64,000 bases of DNA from Isoetes taiwanensis (Eukaryota > Streptophyta > Lycopodiopsida > Isoetales > Isoetaceae). The first letter of the stretch is position 1, and every line of letters starts with the position of its first letter. The position numbers and the translations under genes were made by a program. The notes below the pieces were generated by a model. It searched no databases, was not told the origin of the DNA, and saw only the letters and a program-made list of their open reading frames with translations. The stretch lies in the NCBI GenBank assembly GCA_021234155.1, contig JAJEKV010000044.1, forward strand, positions 9,396,777 through 9,460,776, given 5' to 3'. Shown in pieces: positions 47,221-59,352 of the stretch.

Positions 47221-47764
47221 GAAAAATCATGTTTCTTTAGGAAAAATTGACCCTGTTTTTTCTTTCTGTTAAAGGGAAGATTGTAGCCGCTGATAGATGC
47301 AAGCGAAGCCGATCCTTTGAATCCACGCCATAGCCGCGATAACCATATGATAGATGTTGGGGGATTCTAGATTGCCAGTTGCAAGCAAGTTTTGCAAGTA
47401 GTGCAGGATCTACTTCCTTGAACTCTAGGATATTCAATTTGATTGCTCCTTTTCCAATGAATTTCTTTGGCAATCTGGGCTCAAACAATTAATAGGGTAT
47501 TTCGATCTGCTTCAAAAATTGAGCTATTTGGAAAAAGTTGTCTTTAGGTGCATTTTACGGTGATAAAGGTGAGAAAGGAAAGAGCGGCTGCTAGATAAAT
47601 TCCTCACCCGCTGGATAAATTTGATGTCCCAACTGACCATTGTAATCCACCCTTCTTGCACGCTTTTATATGAGGTATATCTACATTCTGGAGCAGCTTT
47701 ACATCCATCCGCTTTTAAAGACCAGTAAGCCTGCATCCTAATTCTACTGCTAAAATGAAAGAGA
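47221..47764. other. No gene recognised
   Basis: Motif-free ORFs on the minus strand only (47237-47488 and 47524-47826). Nothing else stands out. Confidence 0.4.
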
Positions 47765-48301
47765 TCGCATCGATCCGAGACATCGGATCGCCATTCTAGA
47801 ATGGGACGAGCATGCATGTCATGCATGCATGCGGGCGGCGCATGCCCGTTTTGGGTTGGGAGTTCGCTATTTCAGGCGCATTTCTGCATCCACGTCTCAT
47901 CGGCACTTCCTCTTCTCTCAGCAGTACCTTATTCTCTTTGAATTGTTTTCGAGGCGAGGGAGGGGCTTCTTCACACTTTGGTTTAGCCAATTTGGCGTAT
48001 CTTTCTTGCTATCCTTTCCGGCCTTTGGCCTCGTCCTGTGACCTTCGTCCCTCGATCCTAGTTTGTAAGGAAGTTTCTCGGTAGTCGGGCGGTTTTGTTG
48101 GTTTCTTGCGAGTCCCATTCTAGAACCGCATCGATCAGAGACATCGGATCGCCATTCTAGAATGGGATGGGCATGCATGTCATGCATGCATGCGGGCGGC
48201 GCATGCGTTTTGGGTTGGGAGTTCGCTATTTCGCACGGCGTTTACGCATCCACGCGTCTCATCCGCTTCCTCTTCTCTCAGCACCTTTATTCTCTTTGAA
48301 C
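47765..48301. repeat. Direct duplication, 361-bp period, with nested palindromes
   Basis: About 176 bp at 47765-47940 are repeated at 48126-48301 with small differences. Each copy holds the perfect palindrome CCATTCTAGAATGG (47791-47804; 48152-48165), then GCATGCATGTCATGCATGC (47810-47828; 48171-48189), an odd palindrome made of CATGCATG (RY) units, then GGGCGGCGCATGC. Each also ends with TCTTCTCTCAGCA and TTATTCTCTTTGAA. The conserved palindromes suggest protein-binding sites or tandem promoter monomers; this is inference. Confidence 0.85.
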
Positions 48302-48544
48302 CCACCCTCTCCCCTTCTTTGTTTATTATATTTTGTACAAGTTACGTTTTATCATGTTTTTCCACCATTTGGGTGATGCTTTCTTTCCACCATTTGGGTG
48401 ATGCTATTCTCTAGTATGTTTCGTTTTTGTGTTGGTGATGTGCGGTGTAGGGTTGGCGGCGGCATCCGGTTCGACTTCTCCATGCGGGGTTTTTGGGGGC
48501 GATTCTATGCCTTACGTTTGTCCAAGCCCCTTCTGTCAGAAGGC

Positions 48545-48605
48545 TTATCACTAGGTTTTTCCTCTAAAACCCGAAGGGCTGGTCTTTTAATCCCCGGGTG
48601 ATAAG
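48545..48605. repeat. LINE-type hairpin resembling 11393-11452
   Basis: TTATCACTAGGTTTTTCCTC, AAAACCCGAAGGG and CCCCGGGTGATAAG reproduce the layout of the hairpin before the LINE tail at 11.4 kb. The outer TTATCAC/GTGATAA stem is a compensated version of TTATTAC/GTAATAA there. No RT remnant is recognisable next to it. Confidence 0.55.
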
Positions 48606-49966
48606 CTTTCTACAGTACATCAACCACTCATCTATTAGCATTGTATTTATTTTGGGGTCCAAATGATATAATTGGATTTTCCCTTTATTTTTCGTGGGTA
48701 GTTCGCATGCGGCTACCCACTGTCCACCATTGTAGAAAATCTGCTGAGATGAATGAGAAGCCTATCTATAAAGAGATAACTATTACTATGATACCAAATG
48801 AGTTATCTTCTACACTGGAGTTTCAGGCTAAGAAGCTGAGTATCGCAGTTGAATGTGCAGGTCACCCTTTGCCCTTTTGCAACTAACTCGTCATTCTTTT
48901 TGTATACAGGAATGCCCCCACGGCTTAAATTCTGTGGGAGAAACATTTGTCGTCGCGCGATTTGCCGACACGCGACAGCGCAGAGGCAAATGTTGACTCC
49001 ATCGCGCGAAGGCATTTGTGAAATGTGAATGCCATGTGGCAATTTTTTGACGTACATGGCATCTACGTGAGAAAAATCTTCTTGTCTTCATGGATTCCCG
49101 TTTTAACTTCCGCTTTTCGCACCGTGGCCTTGTTCCGACACAGCTATGACGTTGTGGAGGCGCTGTTGCATATTTGTGCCGAAGTGGAAGTGCCAGACTG
49201 TTTTTTACCAGAATGCCAATTTATTTTTGAAAAATCGGCAAGCTAACCTTGTTTTCTTATGTATTTTGACAGCAACAGCGGCGGGTTGAATGTGCAGCAG
49301 CAATTCTAAGCCTAAGGTAAGGCGCTATAGCTTGTTTTACTGGAATCTCGACTTTACTTGCAAGGTTGGAGAACCAACCCCTGTTTTTCCTGTGTTTTGG
49401 CATTCTGCCTTTGGCACCACGGATGGTGACGATTCAATGGCCTTCGTGTTATTTCTATTCTGCTGAGTTTTCTTGAAATTTTGGGTAAGACCTTAGTATT
49501 TCTTGGCATATCCGCTATATTTTGTACTAATATTGTCTTGTTTGTTTGCAAATTGTTTTTATACAGTCGGAGGTGCGGAATGGCTCTTAATTGTCTTGAA
49601 GCTTTTTTCTTTAGCTTTGCTGCGTCTGTTCTACAAGACCTGAATTTTGGTCTGAAGTTTTTAGGAATGTATGCGTCATCATTTGCCCTGATTGTTGGTG
49701 AACCTCCGAGTCTGTCTTGGAGGATATTACAACTACAACAGATGTTATTTACCTTATAAGTGATGAGGTTATGGACATGTAGGACTACACAGATTCTGAG
49801 AATGTAGATTCTGCACTGAAAGTTGGAGAAGAATCAATGGATACAAAAGATGTAAAGAAATATAAGGCATCTACTAAACCTGATAGCTAAGGCTCCTTTT
49901 CTGATAGTTAAACCTGATATTCTTATCCATAATAGAAAAAACTTTGCAAGCTTTCTGAGTTCTGAG
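48606..49966. other. No gene recognised
   Basis: Scattered ORFs such as 48641-48886, 49025-49246 and 49481-49759 (plus) contain hydrophobic or Cys-rich stretches but no family signature. Several TTTGCAG/TATACAG acceptor-like and GTAAGG donor-like sites occur, so these may be exons of the decayed gene described next. Confidence 0.3.
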
Positions 49967-51660
49967 TCTCAAGCCGACGTCTTGATGAATTTGAGGAAGA
50001 TTTAGTAGTTGAGTTTGATGAGGGTGCCATTGCCAAGTATTTGAGTGATCTTGACATATCTTCTATGCTTGAGACTTTTCCAGTGCATGCAAACCCTACT
50101 ATCTTGTGTAATAGAGCCAAAGTGCCCTTTGTAGAGCTTGTTGAGGAGCCGCAGAGGGAATTTGAGGCTGATGGAATGTCCAGGTCTGCAGCAAAAGTTC
50201 TATAGACCAGAAAACAATGCGATCTTTGGAGACAGTTCTGTGGTCTTCCTATGCGCCAGTAAATTGAAGAAATGGACTTGCTCGAGTTTGCTAGAGGGGT
50301 TCATGCTTCAGATTACTACGAAGAATGGTGAGTTATATCCATCGAAAAATTGAGTGCCTTTTTCCAAGTTTAAGTTTATTTTAGTTTTTTCAGTTGCTGA
50401 TTAAGCTATTTGGTTGCAGGATATGTTTCATAAGTTTGACAGTATGATTAGAAGGCATAGGAAAATCAGGATTGTGAATACTGGAATAGAGGAGCAAACT
50501 TTTGACATCAGGAAGTCTCCAATATTTGAGAGGGCTCGTTTGGCGTGCATTGCATCAATGAGGAGGTCCAGGAGAACATCTGGAGTTTGCCAAAAGCGTA
50601 AAAAGATCTTTTGCTGATGAGAGAGCAATGTTAGCAGACTTAGATCATCAAATTCATCATGTAAGAGGTCTATAATGACGTCTTCATTGTTATTGTGTTG
50701 CTTACTTTGTTGTTCGTAGTCAGAATGAGTTGTATCAGTTGCTCATAAGGTATTCTTAGTTGCTGAAGTGAGTATGTGGAGTACAATGAGCGCTTGAGTA
50801 AGAATGATGATGTTGATATGATGCATTATCAAGAAGAGCAATTTAGATTGCCATGCAAGTGTTTTCATTCTGATGTTGTGCTAACATATAAGCAGTTGGA
50901 GAACATTTGGCAGAAGGGAAATCGGATAAAGATGGTACTATTGTGAGATTCTGTTTCATGCAGCCTATCCAAAATTACAAGTATATTCAATGGTATAATT
51001 CGAAGAAAGGGTGAGTGCAAGGACACTTGCTTCATGGGTAAAATACATGTCATCTACTGTGGAGGTTGATGGGAAGTATTCTGGTAAGTCTGGATGTACC
51101 ACTGTCATTTTTAAAATGATTCGAGCAGGGCTTTCAATGCTTGTTGGGATGTGCATAACAGGATAAAGAACGAGTAAAGCTTATAATAGGTAAATTCATT
51201 CTCGTCTTCTTAGTTTAATTGTTTTTTTTTTAATATCTTTTTTTATATGTCTAGATATGACAAGAACTTAAACATGCAAGCAAAATGCACAATGGATGTT
51301 CTAAGCAAGACATCTGATGAAAATGGAGAGAAAGAAAGAATGGAGAGAAGAATGTTTGATCAAGTTTGTAATAATGAACTTCAAAAAGTTGATCAGCTTG
51401 ATCATGTTGATAGTGGTAAGGCTTGTCCTTTGCTTGATATCACTGTCGATGCTAGCAGTGTGACTGCTGTTCCTGAGGCTGTTGTTCTTGTTAACTCTTT
51501 TGGTACTACATTTGGCCACGGAATTTCATCGCGGGCCTGTGTAAGCCCAAGGTGCGTCTTCTTCCTTGTTCAAGCAAGATTTAAAGGTAGAGGTTTATTC
51601 CTACTTGATTTACTTTTACTCTATTTGAGGATTGTGAAGCACTCATTTGTCCCACAATAA
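49967..51660 (+). pseudogene. Unassigned decayed multi-exon gene
   Basis: Protein-like blocks appear in order. An acidic block reads RLDEFEEDLVVEFDEGAIAK, then ILCNRAKVPFVELVEEP (about 49967-50203). A second block reads MDLLEFARGVHASDYYEEW and stops at a GTGAG donor (about 50328). After TTGGTTGCAG a third block begins DMFHKFDSMIRRHRK and includes SPIFERARLACIASMRRSRR (50414-50617). Later come MMHYQEEQFRLPCKCFHSD (about 50820-50880) and a final open block (51247-51660). In-frame stops separate some blocks. Codon use and splice sites argue for a once-real host gene or long TE gene. I do not recognise the family. Confidence 0.4.
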
Positions 51661-51715
51661 TAGAATAGATTTTTTAACGTCCACGAAGACCAAGAGGTCA
51701 TGGGACCTATACAAT
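51654..51715 (-). mobile_element. Isolated LINE 3' tail
   Basis: The minus strand reads GGTCCCATGACC, then TTGGTCTTCGTGGACGTTAA and AAAA with a TCTATTCTATTATT microsatellite. It is almost the same as the tail at 11587-11650. It abuts the last coding-like block of the preceding remnant. Confidence 0.75.
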
Positions 51716-53630
51716 GGCCTAGTACATCCATTATTACTAGGATTAGGAGCTCAGCAATTGAAGACGCTCATCTAGAACCTCAAGTATGTATAATGCCAAA
51801 TCATGCACAGATGGGGCTCTGAGAAGTGTTGTGGGTGCGTGGAATGTAATGCTAAAGTCAAATAACGATTCCTGAGAAATCTTATAAATTTGCTAATTAA
51901 TGGCAACATAACGCAAATGAATAGCAAAGGACATCGAATCACACGACTTCAAGGTTTAATAGCTTAAAGTTTTATTTTCATGCTGGTTCAATGACAATTT
52001 TTCAAGAAACATCCATATTTGTACATGCCAATATCTGAAAGTTGTAGCGAAATCCAAACATGTGCCTAGTACATTATGTAGGTTTTCAGTTTGCAATATA
52101 GCAATGCACAAAGTGCATATGACATCCTAGGATCAAGCTTCAGATTATGATGATGATAAACTGTATGATCACAAGACGATTTTTCGTACAACGGGGCTAA
52201 TATTCTCTGCGTTTCTCTCTTTGGTTTCAACCAATGCACAACTTTGTTGCCATCATACTTCACTAAATTATTATTGTAGTCTATCACATTCCAAGTTCGC
52301 AATGGTCTTTTACATCGAGAACGCAAGCATCGCCAGTTAATAATGATGCCTTAATTTCTATTTGTTCAGTTCATTCTTATAAACTAGACTATGAAAAATA
52401 AATTCTGGCTATAACACCTGCCCTTGACATAAATGTCTTTGTCGGGCAATGCAACACAGGAATGCCAAGTCTTGATTCGGTGAAGTGAATTGATTTTCTT
52501 CTTCTCTCAATGGATGATAAAAGCTCATTCTATTCTACTTTATTCTTAAGGTCTAGACTATTTAAAGAATAAACAAAATCACTGCAAATTTTCAACCAAT
52601 TAGTTGCCAATTAGTTGCTATAGTAAGGTGGAAATTTTAAAGCTATACATCCATTATAGATCTTAACTATCCCAAATCCAGTGGATGAGAAATGTAGAAT
52701 AATACGTGCAAAATATGCCAAATGCGGATCAAGAAAGCAACGATCGAGGATATGCTAAATGCTATGCAAGAAGTATTGAAGATGGTATACATTGAATTAT
52801 CTAGCTAGTTTTCCCGTCTCCTCCACCATTTGTTCTGATACAATTATCTTTGGTAAGTTGGGAACTCTTGGATCTGTAACTCCTACTATTTAAGGGCTTC
52901 ATGCATTTCTTTTGTCGTTTTTATTAATTGGCATGTCTACCAGTATTTTGCTTTCTTTTATTTTGAATGAGCTTTTTCCCTAGTTCAGCAATGGGGCTTC
53001 AGGACCTTGTTCATTGTTAAAACATCTGTTTGCCTACCTACCTGTCTGCATGTCTGTCTGTCTTTCTGTTTGCCCTGTCTGCCTTGCAACCAAGACAATA
53101 ATCATTGAGATCTTGGCTTTAGATAAAAGTTTAGGTCATTCTCACAAACTCCTCGCGAGGTTCAACAATAATTGGAACGTCGACATTCAATTCCACTTCA
53201 TTTGAAAGGTTATTAAGTAGCGATGTTTCTCTTGTTGTCTTCAAACATATTATACGAAAGGGACAAGTAAAGCTATAATAAATATATGGTAAATTTTTGG
53301 AGCTCACACAAACAATCCATTTCCCATTTTGATCTTGTAATTATTCCAATGAATGAATCATATGTTCACTTTTGGTTCTTTGTTAACACTTGAGTACAAA
53401 AACATATCTTTTTTACATTATAAAGGAAATAGATACAATAACACATATAGGAAGATAGATCTATGTTGTAGTCCATGTCAAACTAGGAGCAAGGGAAGAG
53501 GATCTGCAAAAACAATAATGTCATGTAAATTTGAAAGGCTATTAAGATTAACCGAATGGAATTGAAGAGACAATGATGAATTGAATTGAAGAAATACTGA
53601 TAAATTAAGCTCACATTGAAGAAGGATTGC
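51716..53630. other. No gene recognised; CTGT microsatellite
   Basis: An ORF on the minus strand at 52066-52326 (86 residues) is protein-like but unrecognised. A degenerate CTGT/CTGC microsatellite lies at about 53027-53092. The last 100 bases before 53631 are probably the 3' UTR of the glycine-rich protein gene. Confidence 0.4.
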
Positions 53631-54008
53631 TTATGGGTTGCCCCCAGAACCACCACCATAGCCACCACCTCCAACGCCACCGCCACCGCCGCCACCATAA
53701 AAGTGGTGACCATCCCATCCGCCATAGCCGCCGCCCTTGAAGGGACCCCAACCACCATAACCGCCGCCGCCATGGCTATTACCATAACCACCACCACCTC
53801 CACCAGCACCACCACCATAACCGCCACCGCCCTGGCTATTACCATAACCACCACCACCTCCACGAGGGCTACCTCCATAGCCACCTCCGCCGCCGTAACC
53901 TTCGGCAGAAGTTCGCTTAACATCTCTCCCCAAGACAGACACCACCATAGCCAGCCCAAGTATGGCAGCCAGCGCCATAGCCGATCTACTCGAAGAGACA
54001 AAGGCCAT
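53631..54008 (-). CDS. Secreted glycine-rich protein (125 aa)
   Basis: The start is the ATG at 54008 (MAFVSSSRSAMALAAILGLA). In-frame codons upstream contain no ATG. Residues 10-27 are a hydrophobic signal-peptide core, with likely cleavage near VLG-RDV. After a short linker (RTSAEG) the rest is Gly/Tyr repeats: GYGGGGGYGG, GGGGGYGNSQ and a second GGGGGYGNSH, then GGYGGWGPFKGG and a glycine run ending GSGGNP. This is the composition of plant structural cell-wall glycine-rich proteins. There is no RNA-binding domain and no Cys-rich C-terminus. It would be exported and embedded in the wall; Tyr residues may cross-link (known for the class). A TATA-like CATATAAG and a G-box lie upstream. The gene looks intact and intronless. 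Confidence 0.85.
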   Translation of the reverse strand: MAFVSSSRSAMALAAILGLAMVVSVLGRDVKRTSAEGYGGGGGYGGSPRGGGGGYGNSQGGGGYGGGAGGGGGGYGNSHGGGGYGGWGPFKGGGYGGWDGHHFYGGGGGGGVGGGGYGGGSGGNP

Positions 54009-54042
54009 TTTGATCTGCTGTAATTCAAGCACTGTGCTGCTT

Positions 54043-54050
54043 CTTATATG
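54043..54050 (-). promoter_or_regulatory. Candidate TATA box of the glycine-rich protein gene
   Basis: The minus strand reads CATATAAG, 35-42 bases before the ATG. The spacing would leave only a very short 5' UTR, so either initiation lies unusually close to the ATG or the true TATA box is elsewhere. Confidence 0.35.
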
Positions 54051-54478
54051 GAATGCAAAATTGCAGAATGATTAATGCGGTTGGTTCGAGACTAAACCTG
54101 CCACTTAAAGGTCTATCTTTGCATTTATTGTTGCTGGTGTAACGACAGTGAAGTCATTACACGTAGAATCTGCCACTTATGCCCGAAGTTTGGTGCTTGT
54201 CTTTGTCCATATTTCTGAGGTTGGTTCTCATTACAGCTATACGGTGGTGGTTGATTTGTGCACGGGTTTTTCATCACCTGGTCGTTCTCTATTTATTGAT
54301 GTTAGGTTTTGACCACAATAATTTTTCGGAATGCTCTCGCTCGGCCAAAGCAGAACCTTTCTGCTTCTTCCCGAGTTTCAGTTACGGAGATATTCCGCTG
54401 AACGTCTGAAACCTAGCTCAGTTTCGCAGATTCATTAAAAAAAAGCTGGAAAACTTTCTTCGGCCCCGCTTTGTGTAT

Positions 54479-54488
54479 GACACGTGGC
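54479..54488. promoter_or_regulatory. G-box/ABRE-like site GACACGTGGC
   Basis: A full ACGT-core G-box with the CACGTGGC form bound by plant bZIP factors, about 470 bp upstream of the glycine-rich protein start. Stress or ABA control of that gene would be plausible; a single site is weak evidence. Confidence 0.35.
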
Positions 54489-57441
54489 ATTCGAAATCTT
54501 CGTCCTGCTTTGCATCTTAATATCTTCAATCAAAGTGGGTGTGCCTTCTTGTGACTGATCCAAAGGTTTACATCTGGCATCTATTCCAAGCAAGAATTTG
54601 TTGTAAATTCTATCTTGACCAATGTTGGGCAAGATTTTTAAACCCTATCGGAAAATTTCCCAATGTTTTCTCAAATAGTCGAATATTTTCAGTTCCCAAA
54701 CGAAAATTTGTCAAATATGCATAAACATCTATCAGAAACATATTGCGATGCGCTAGCTCGACCGAATTTCAACCAAAACAAACCTTCTCTACCCCGAAAT
54801 TTGCCCAACAGTGACCATGACCTGTTGTGCTGCATTTAGTTCGGTTGGTGCTGCTTCTTCATTGCTGACTATCTCCATCGTTGGTTTTGCTCGGTGTCGT
54901 TCAAGGCAAACAAGGCGCCTAGGAGCTGGCTACCACCAACATGCAGCCGCGCCTGGCACATCACGTTTTTTAGTTTTACTACACACAAAATGTACATCAA
55001 TGTCAAATTTACTAAGGTATCAAACATGGCTCACATCAAACATAAGCATGAGATATAACAATTGTGTGCCCAATAATAATGGTCCATTATGTAACACATG
55101 GTGGCAATCCTGTCGTTCTAAAAGTGCATCAAGGACAACCTGGGTCCCTCTCCAAGCATCCACATGACTACTTGTTTATGTGGTCCATTAACAAATAGGG
55201 TATCATTTTGGGATTCCATTGTTTACCAGAAGTTGTAGATTGTATAATGATGATGAAGGTTTAACGTTGGGCAAGATCTGGGGAGGAGTTGTTTCTTCAC
55301 TCTATATCACAACATATGGACATGACTAACGTTATGCGTGGACAACACTCGGCATGCACTGGCAGAATGGGGAGTCTCGTTAGGGGCGCGTGATTTTTCC
55401 TGGAAGGAGCAGGAACTATTGTGCATTCCAAAATGCTGGTCGGGGTCATATATCCACCATCAATCTGAAATATTCCACGAGATATCCAATTTCATCACAC
55501 ATGATGCCTAGTATTTACCCTTGGGTAACTCAAAAAACATATTGTAAAATCCATTTTGTCTACATTATGGCTAAATTCTAGCCCTTTAGACCAGGGTCAA
55601 CCTGGAAATTCTATTTGAGGCTAGATCCTAGCCATCACGATGGAACTCTAAAACTGGAATACCAACAGTACAAAAATACGCCTAAAAAGATAAAGTCGCT
55701 CATTGGATATATAATTAATGAATACAAAAATACAACTTAGTAAGCAATCAAGGCGAATGGCTCCCTGGGAATCAAACCCAAGCACATCTATAAGCCATAA
55801 AATTAAGATCATACCCTTAAGAAACACAAAGAAAAAACTCTACCTGCTCTTGATCTTAATAAGCTAGAAAAGAACTTTTAAGAAATAAGCTCGAAATAAG
55901 CAAAACCATCTTGGCATCGAAAATCCTTAAAAAACCCTTAAGAAATAAGATGTACAGATTGGATTTGTATAAGCTGGATGAAACCTAAGAGATAAGCTGG
56001 AAATAAGCAGCAAGTTTTACAAGCACAGAGATACTAGTCTTGAACTAACAACAAAGAAAGCCCTATGGAAATTGCCCTACCTAAATCAGATGCCCAGATT
56101 GCTGCTGCTACCTGCTTCTAATGCTACTTTTGCAACCCTAAAATTAAAATTGGGTGAAGCACTACAAAGCAAACTGAGCTTCTACCATTGCCCTTGTGCA
56201 CCATCGCCAACACCAAATAGCCCGAACTGGAAATAGCCCGAACCGCTCATGTCCAGCCGGAAACTATGGAGAGTATCATATGGCCCGTCCATCAAGCACC
56301 CCATACATCCTCGATTTGTACATCAGACACTGTGAAGTCAGAACAAACACCATCACTTCTACCTATATATATATCTTTTGATGTGGAATAGGCAGATTTC
56401 CTATCCAAGCTACCTCTTCTTACACTTACCATCCTACTAAACAAATGGTAGAGAAAAAAGAGTCACTGTTAGAAGAGCAGCCTGCCACTTTGCTCATAGA
56501 AACTGCCACTGTTTCATGAGTTCTAGTTTCTCACCTTATGACCAAGAACATCAACATGTAAATTAAATTAAATCAAATGCTGCATTATCGGATTAGGCAT
56601 CCAACCTGAACCTTGCCAGACTTCTCTCTTAAAGCCCGGTGCAAGATATATAGATATCAGCTTATCCTTAGCTTGGCAATCCAATCCAGTCTAATCCATT
56701 CAACCTACTTGCATTACAAGATAAAGAAACCAAAACTGCTTGGATGCCTGATCTTTATCTGAACCACATATTTAGTCTTTCCGCCGGCAAGAAAGGGTAA
56801 GAATATACCAGCAAAAAATTTCAAGAGAGATCCATGATGCTTCTACTGCAAATGAAACCTCCTCAGAAAAACCAAGATCTAGAGTGCAACAATTTGTAAG
56901 GCTTAAACTGCAATCTCCATCCTTCCCAAGTTGACCCAGACTCATGGCAGATGAATTTTTAAGAACTGCAAGGAAGATTAAAGATGGACAAACCTGAAAC
57001 AAGACTGAAGACCGCCAAACAGCCAAATCTCAAGAAAATCTGGGAAAGGTTTTGTAAACCCTGCTCATGGATGGATCCCCAAAACTCCTGGCCTGGCTAC
57101 TATACAAATCGCTGGTTCTCTTCAAGCCTCCGTTGCTATACCGGAGGTAGGATGGGGAGGCGGTTGCCTCACCCTAACTGCCACCCAAATGCGCCCGCAT
57201 TTTTCCCCCCAGCTCTTGTGAAGATTTCATTTATCCTTGCAATGAGATAAGTGATGATGCCTGCAGATTCATATCCAAACATCATGTCTTTATAAACCAG
57301 AATCTTCTAGATTATTTGCTTGAGAAAAACACTTACATCCTATATCTATGAGTGATTAATCATAACAAATAGACCTTGCTATTAATTTGAGCATAAAAGA
57401 GTGAATAGCAGTTGTTCGACAAAAAAACCTTGATAACTATA
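54489..57441. other. No gene recognised
   Basis: Short ORFs without motifs (54811-55167 plus, 56772-57026 minus, 56984-57250 plus). From about 55.86 to 56.0 kb the words CTTAAGAAATAAG and GATAAGCTGGAAATAAG recur irregularly. GGGTTTGATTCCCAGGGAGCC on the minus strand near 55760-55780 resembles a tRNA 3' half but lacks a matching 5' half. Confidence 0.4.
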
Positions 57442-57715
57442 GTTGTTGAAAGCATCTTTTCAGGAGGATGCTTGCATGGTATATGCTGGAAAATCCATGT
57501 ATTCGCACGTGAATCATAAAATGCATGCAAAACAAATTGCAACATATTGCCACCGAAAGAGCAAGCCTAACAGATAGTTGAATCCTTACCAGTTGGTTGC
57601 TGAAAGCATCCGTTTGACAGGATGCTTGTATGCTATATGCTGCATGTATTAGTAATTGGATAGCAATGCGTGATACATTTCCAACTGAAGAGAAAACCTA
57701 ACAGGCAGTTGAGAA
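57442..57715. repeat. Two-copy tandem repeat, about 150-bp period
   Basis: GTTGTTGAAAGCATC...CAGGAGGATGCTTGCATGGT and the following GTATTCG...GAGCAAGCCTAACAGATAGTTGA recur from 57592 in diverged form (CAGGATGCTTGTATGCTATA, CCTAACAGGCAGTTGA). Confidence 0.75.
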
Positions 57716-58182
57716 GCTTTATCCTGAAGAGTCCTATTCTTAATCAGAACCTTGAAGGGTCATATTCTTGATTAGAACTTCGATGTACTTAGAGAAAGTA
57801 TGGGGCAAAAGAATGTGGGGTGTGTGTTAGGAATGCCCCACAGGCACATTGCCAGAATCCTCTCAAGCGGTCCCATGGGTCCATTACAATGTCTTTCATT
57901 ATGCTCGCCCTAGAACGTCCCAAGCCCACACCACCTTATGATGTTACAACTGCCAAGCAAAAGTGTCACATGATATCTATGCCACCCATGTTCTCATGGA
58001 GACTCAACCTATTTGATACTGAGCTTAAAGTGGGGAACTTCTTCTAGAGCCCGATAGATTTTGCAAATCAAGGAGTCCTCTCGATGAGAAGGACGATTTA
58101 CAAAGAGTATCTCAAGAAGTGGAAATTCACAAGCAAAGAAGCAAACAAGAAAATAAAGACGCCTGAAGGACTTTTCTTAAGC

Positions 58183-58403
58183 CCACAAATTGACTTGTTG
58201 AGATTTATGAGTGGATAACTCTTTTGACGTCTTAAAATCTTGTGAGAAAAATTTTCATAAGCTATCGATTAAAATTTTTCATCTCTTGCTTTTAAAATCC
58301 ACAAATTGACTTGTTGAGATTTATGAGTGGGTAACTCTTTTGACGTCTTAAAATCTTGTGATAAAAGTTTTCTTAAGTTATGGATTAAAAAATTTCATCA
58401 CTT
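58183..58403. repeat. Two-copy tandem repeat, 117-bp period
   Basis: CACAAATTGACTTGTTGAGA starts copies at 58183 and 58300. Both continue through TTTATGAGTGG, TAACTCTTTTGACGTCTTAA and ATCTTGTGA. Copies differ at a handful of positions, so the duplication is fairly recent. Confidence 0.9.
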
Positions 58404-59352
58404 ACTTTATTCCCACTAGGCTAGTTGATTGTGATAGGATTTATGATTTTTACAGCGCCCGCGGAGAGATTTAACACAACACGTGTAATGGTATTTTTGA
58501 CACAAAATAATCTTTTTTTATAGAACTTTGCCAAGGTCAACCAATCCTGAGGAACTTCTACCACATGAATGAAATTACTTTCTTATTAGATTATTTTACT
58601 TATAATGTCTGACAAATGTGCTTATTTCATTTGCAACCAATTCAATTATTTTAAATGATTATCAAATACCCCAATGAGCCGAGGTGTCAATAATACAAAT
58701 TTTATTAGCATCTAGCTTTGAATCTACGGTTATAAAGTTTTGTGTATAAAATGCTTCTAATGCAGGAGGAATCCTATACTCAGCTTCCTTGTAATGCTTT
58801 TGGTGTTACCAGCCTTCATAAAGCAATGAGGTTAGCACGTAAGCTTGGAAACAATTGTTTAAATTCACTTAGAACTGTCAAGGAATTACCTTTTATTCAT
58901 GATGTAGTATAGTGCTTTGTTTCAGAAGCCATTAGACCCATCAGTGCTGCAGGTAACCACTCCAGAAGCCATTGCCACTGCATCGCGTAAAGAGTGTATC
59001 AGGCTTGCATACATGTCTAGTTGAAATAGATAAGCATAGAAATCTACAGGCCATGGGCCAGGCTCCCTTGTATAACACTGGATACTTGTCTTGAATGTTT
59101 GCCTTGTCTTCCCATGGTCGGGATCTTAACTTCTGATGTAAACAAGCCAAAAAAATAATTAGTATACGAAGAAAAGGAGGAGGAAACTATATCAGGTTCT
59201 TCACTTACCGTATTCCAGTTCAAACTGGTGGACTTACGCAGAAAACCTATTTGCGCATCATTCTATTTCACAGATCATAGCATGCCAACTGAAAGGCCAT
59301 TTTTCCAAGCTAGAGGTGCAAAATAAAGCTTGTTCTTGCACGAACAATCATA
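58404..59352. other. 3' flank of the PPR gene; no other gene
   Basis: No motif-bearing ORF. The last few hundred bases before 59353 should hold the PPR 3' UTR. Splice-like features are present but no downstream exon can be supported. Confidence 0.4.

Noticed and set aside
53483-54028. 181-residue minus ORF and 135-residue plus ORF overlapping the glycine-rich gene
   Set aside because: Both are shadow frames of the GGN-repeat coding sequence. Only the frame with a signal peptide and Gly/Tyr repeats is protein-like.
55755-55830. Minus-strand tRNA suggested by GGGTTTGATTCCCAGGGAGCC
   Set aside because: The 5' half is missing a matching acceptor strand and A box. At most it is a tRNA-derived fragment.
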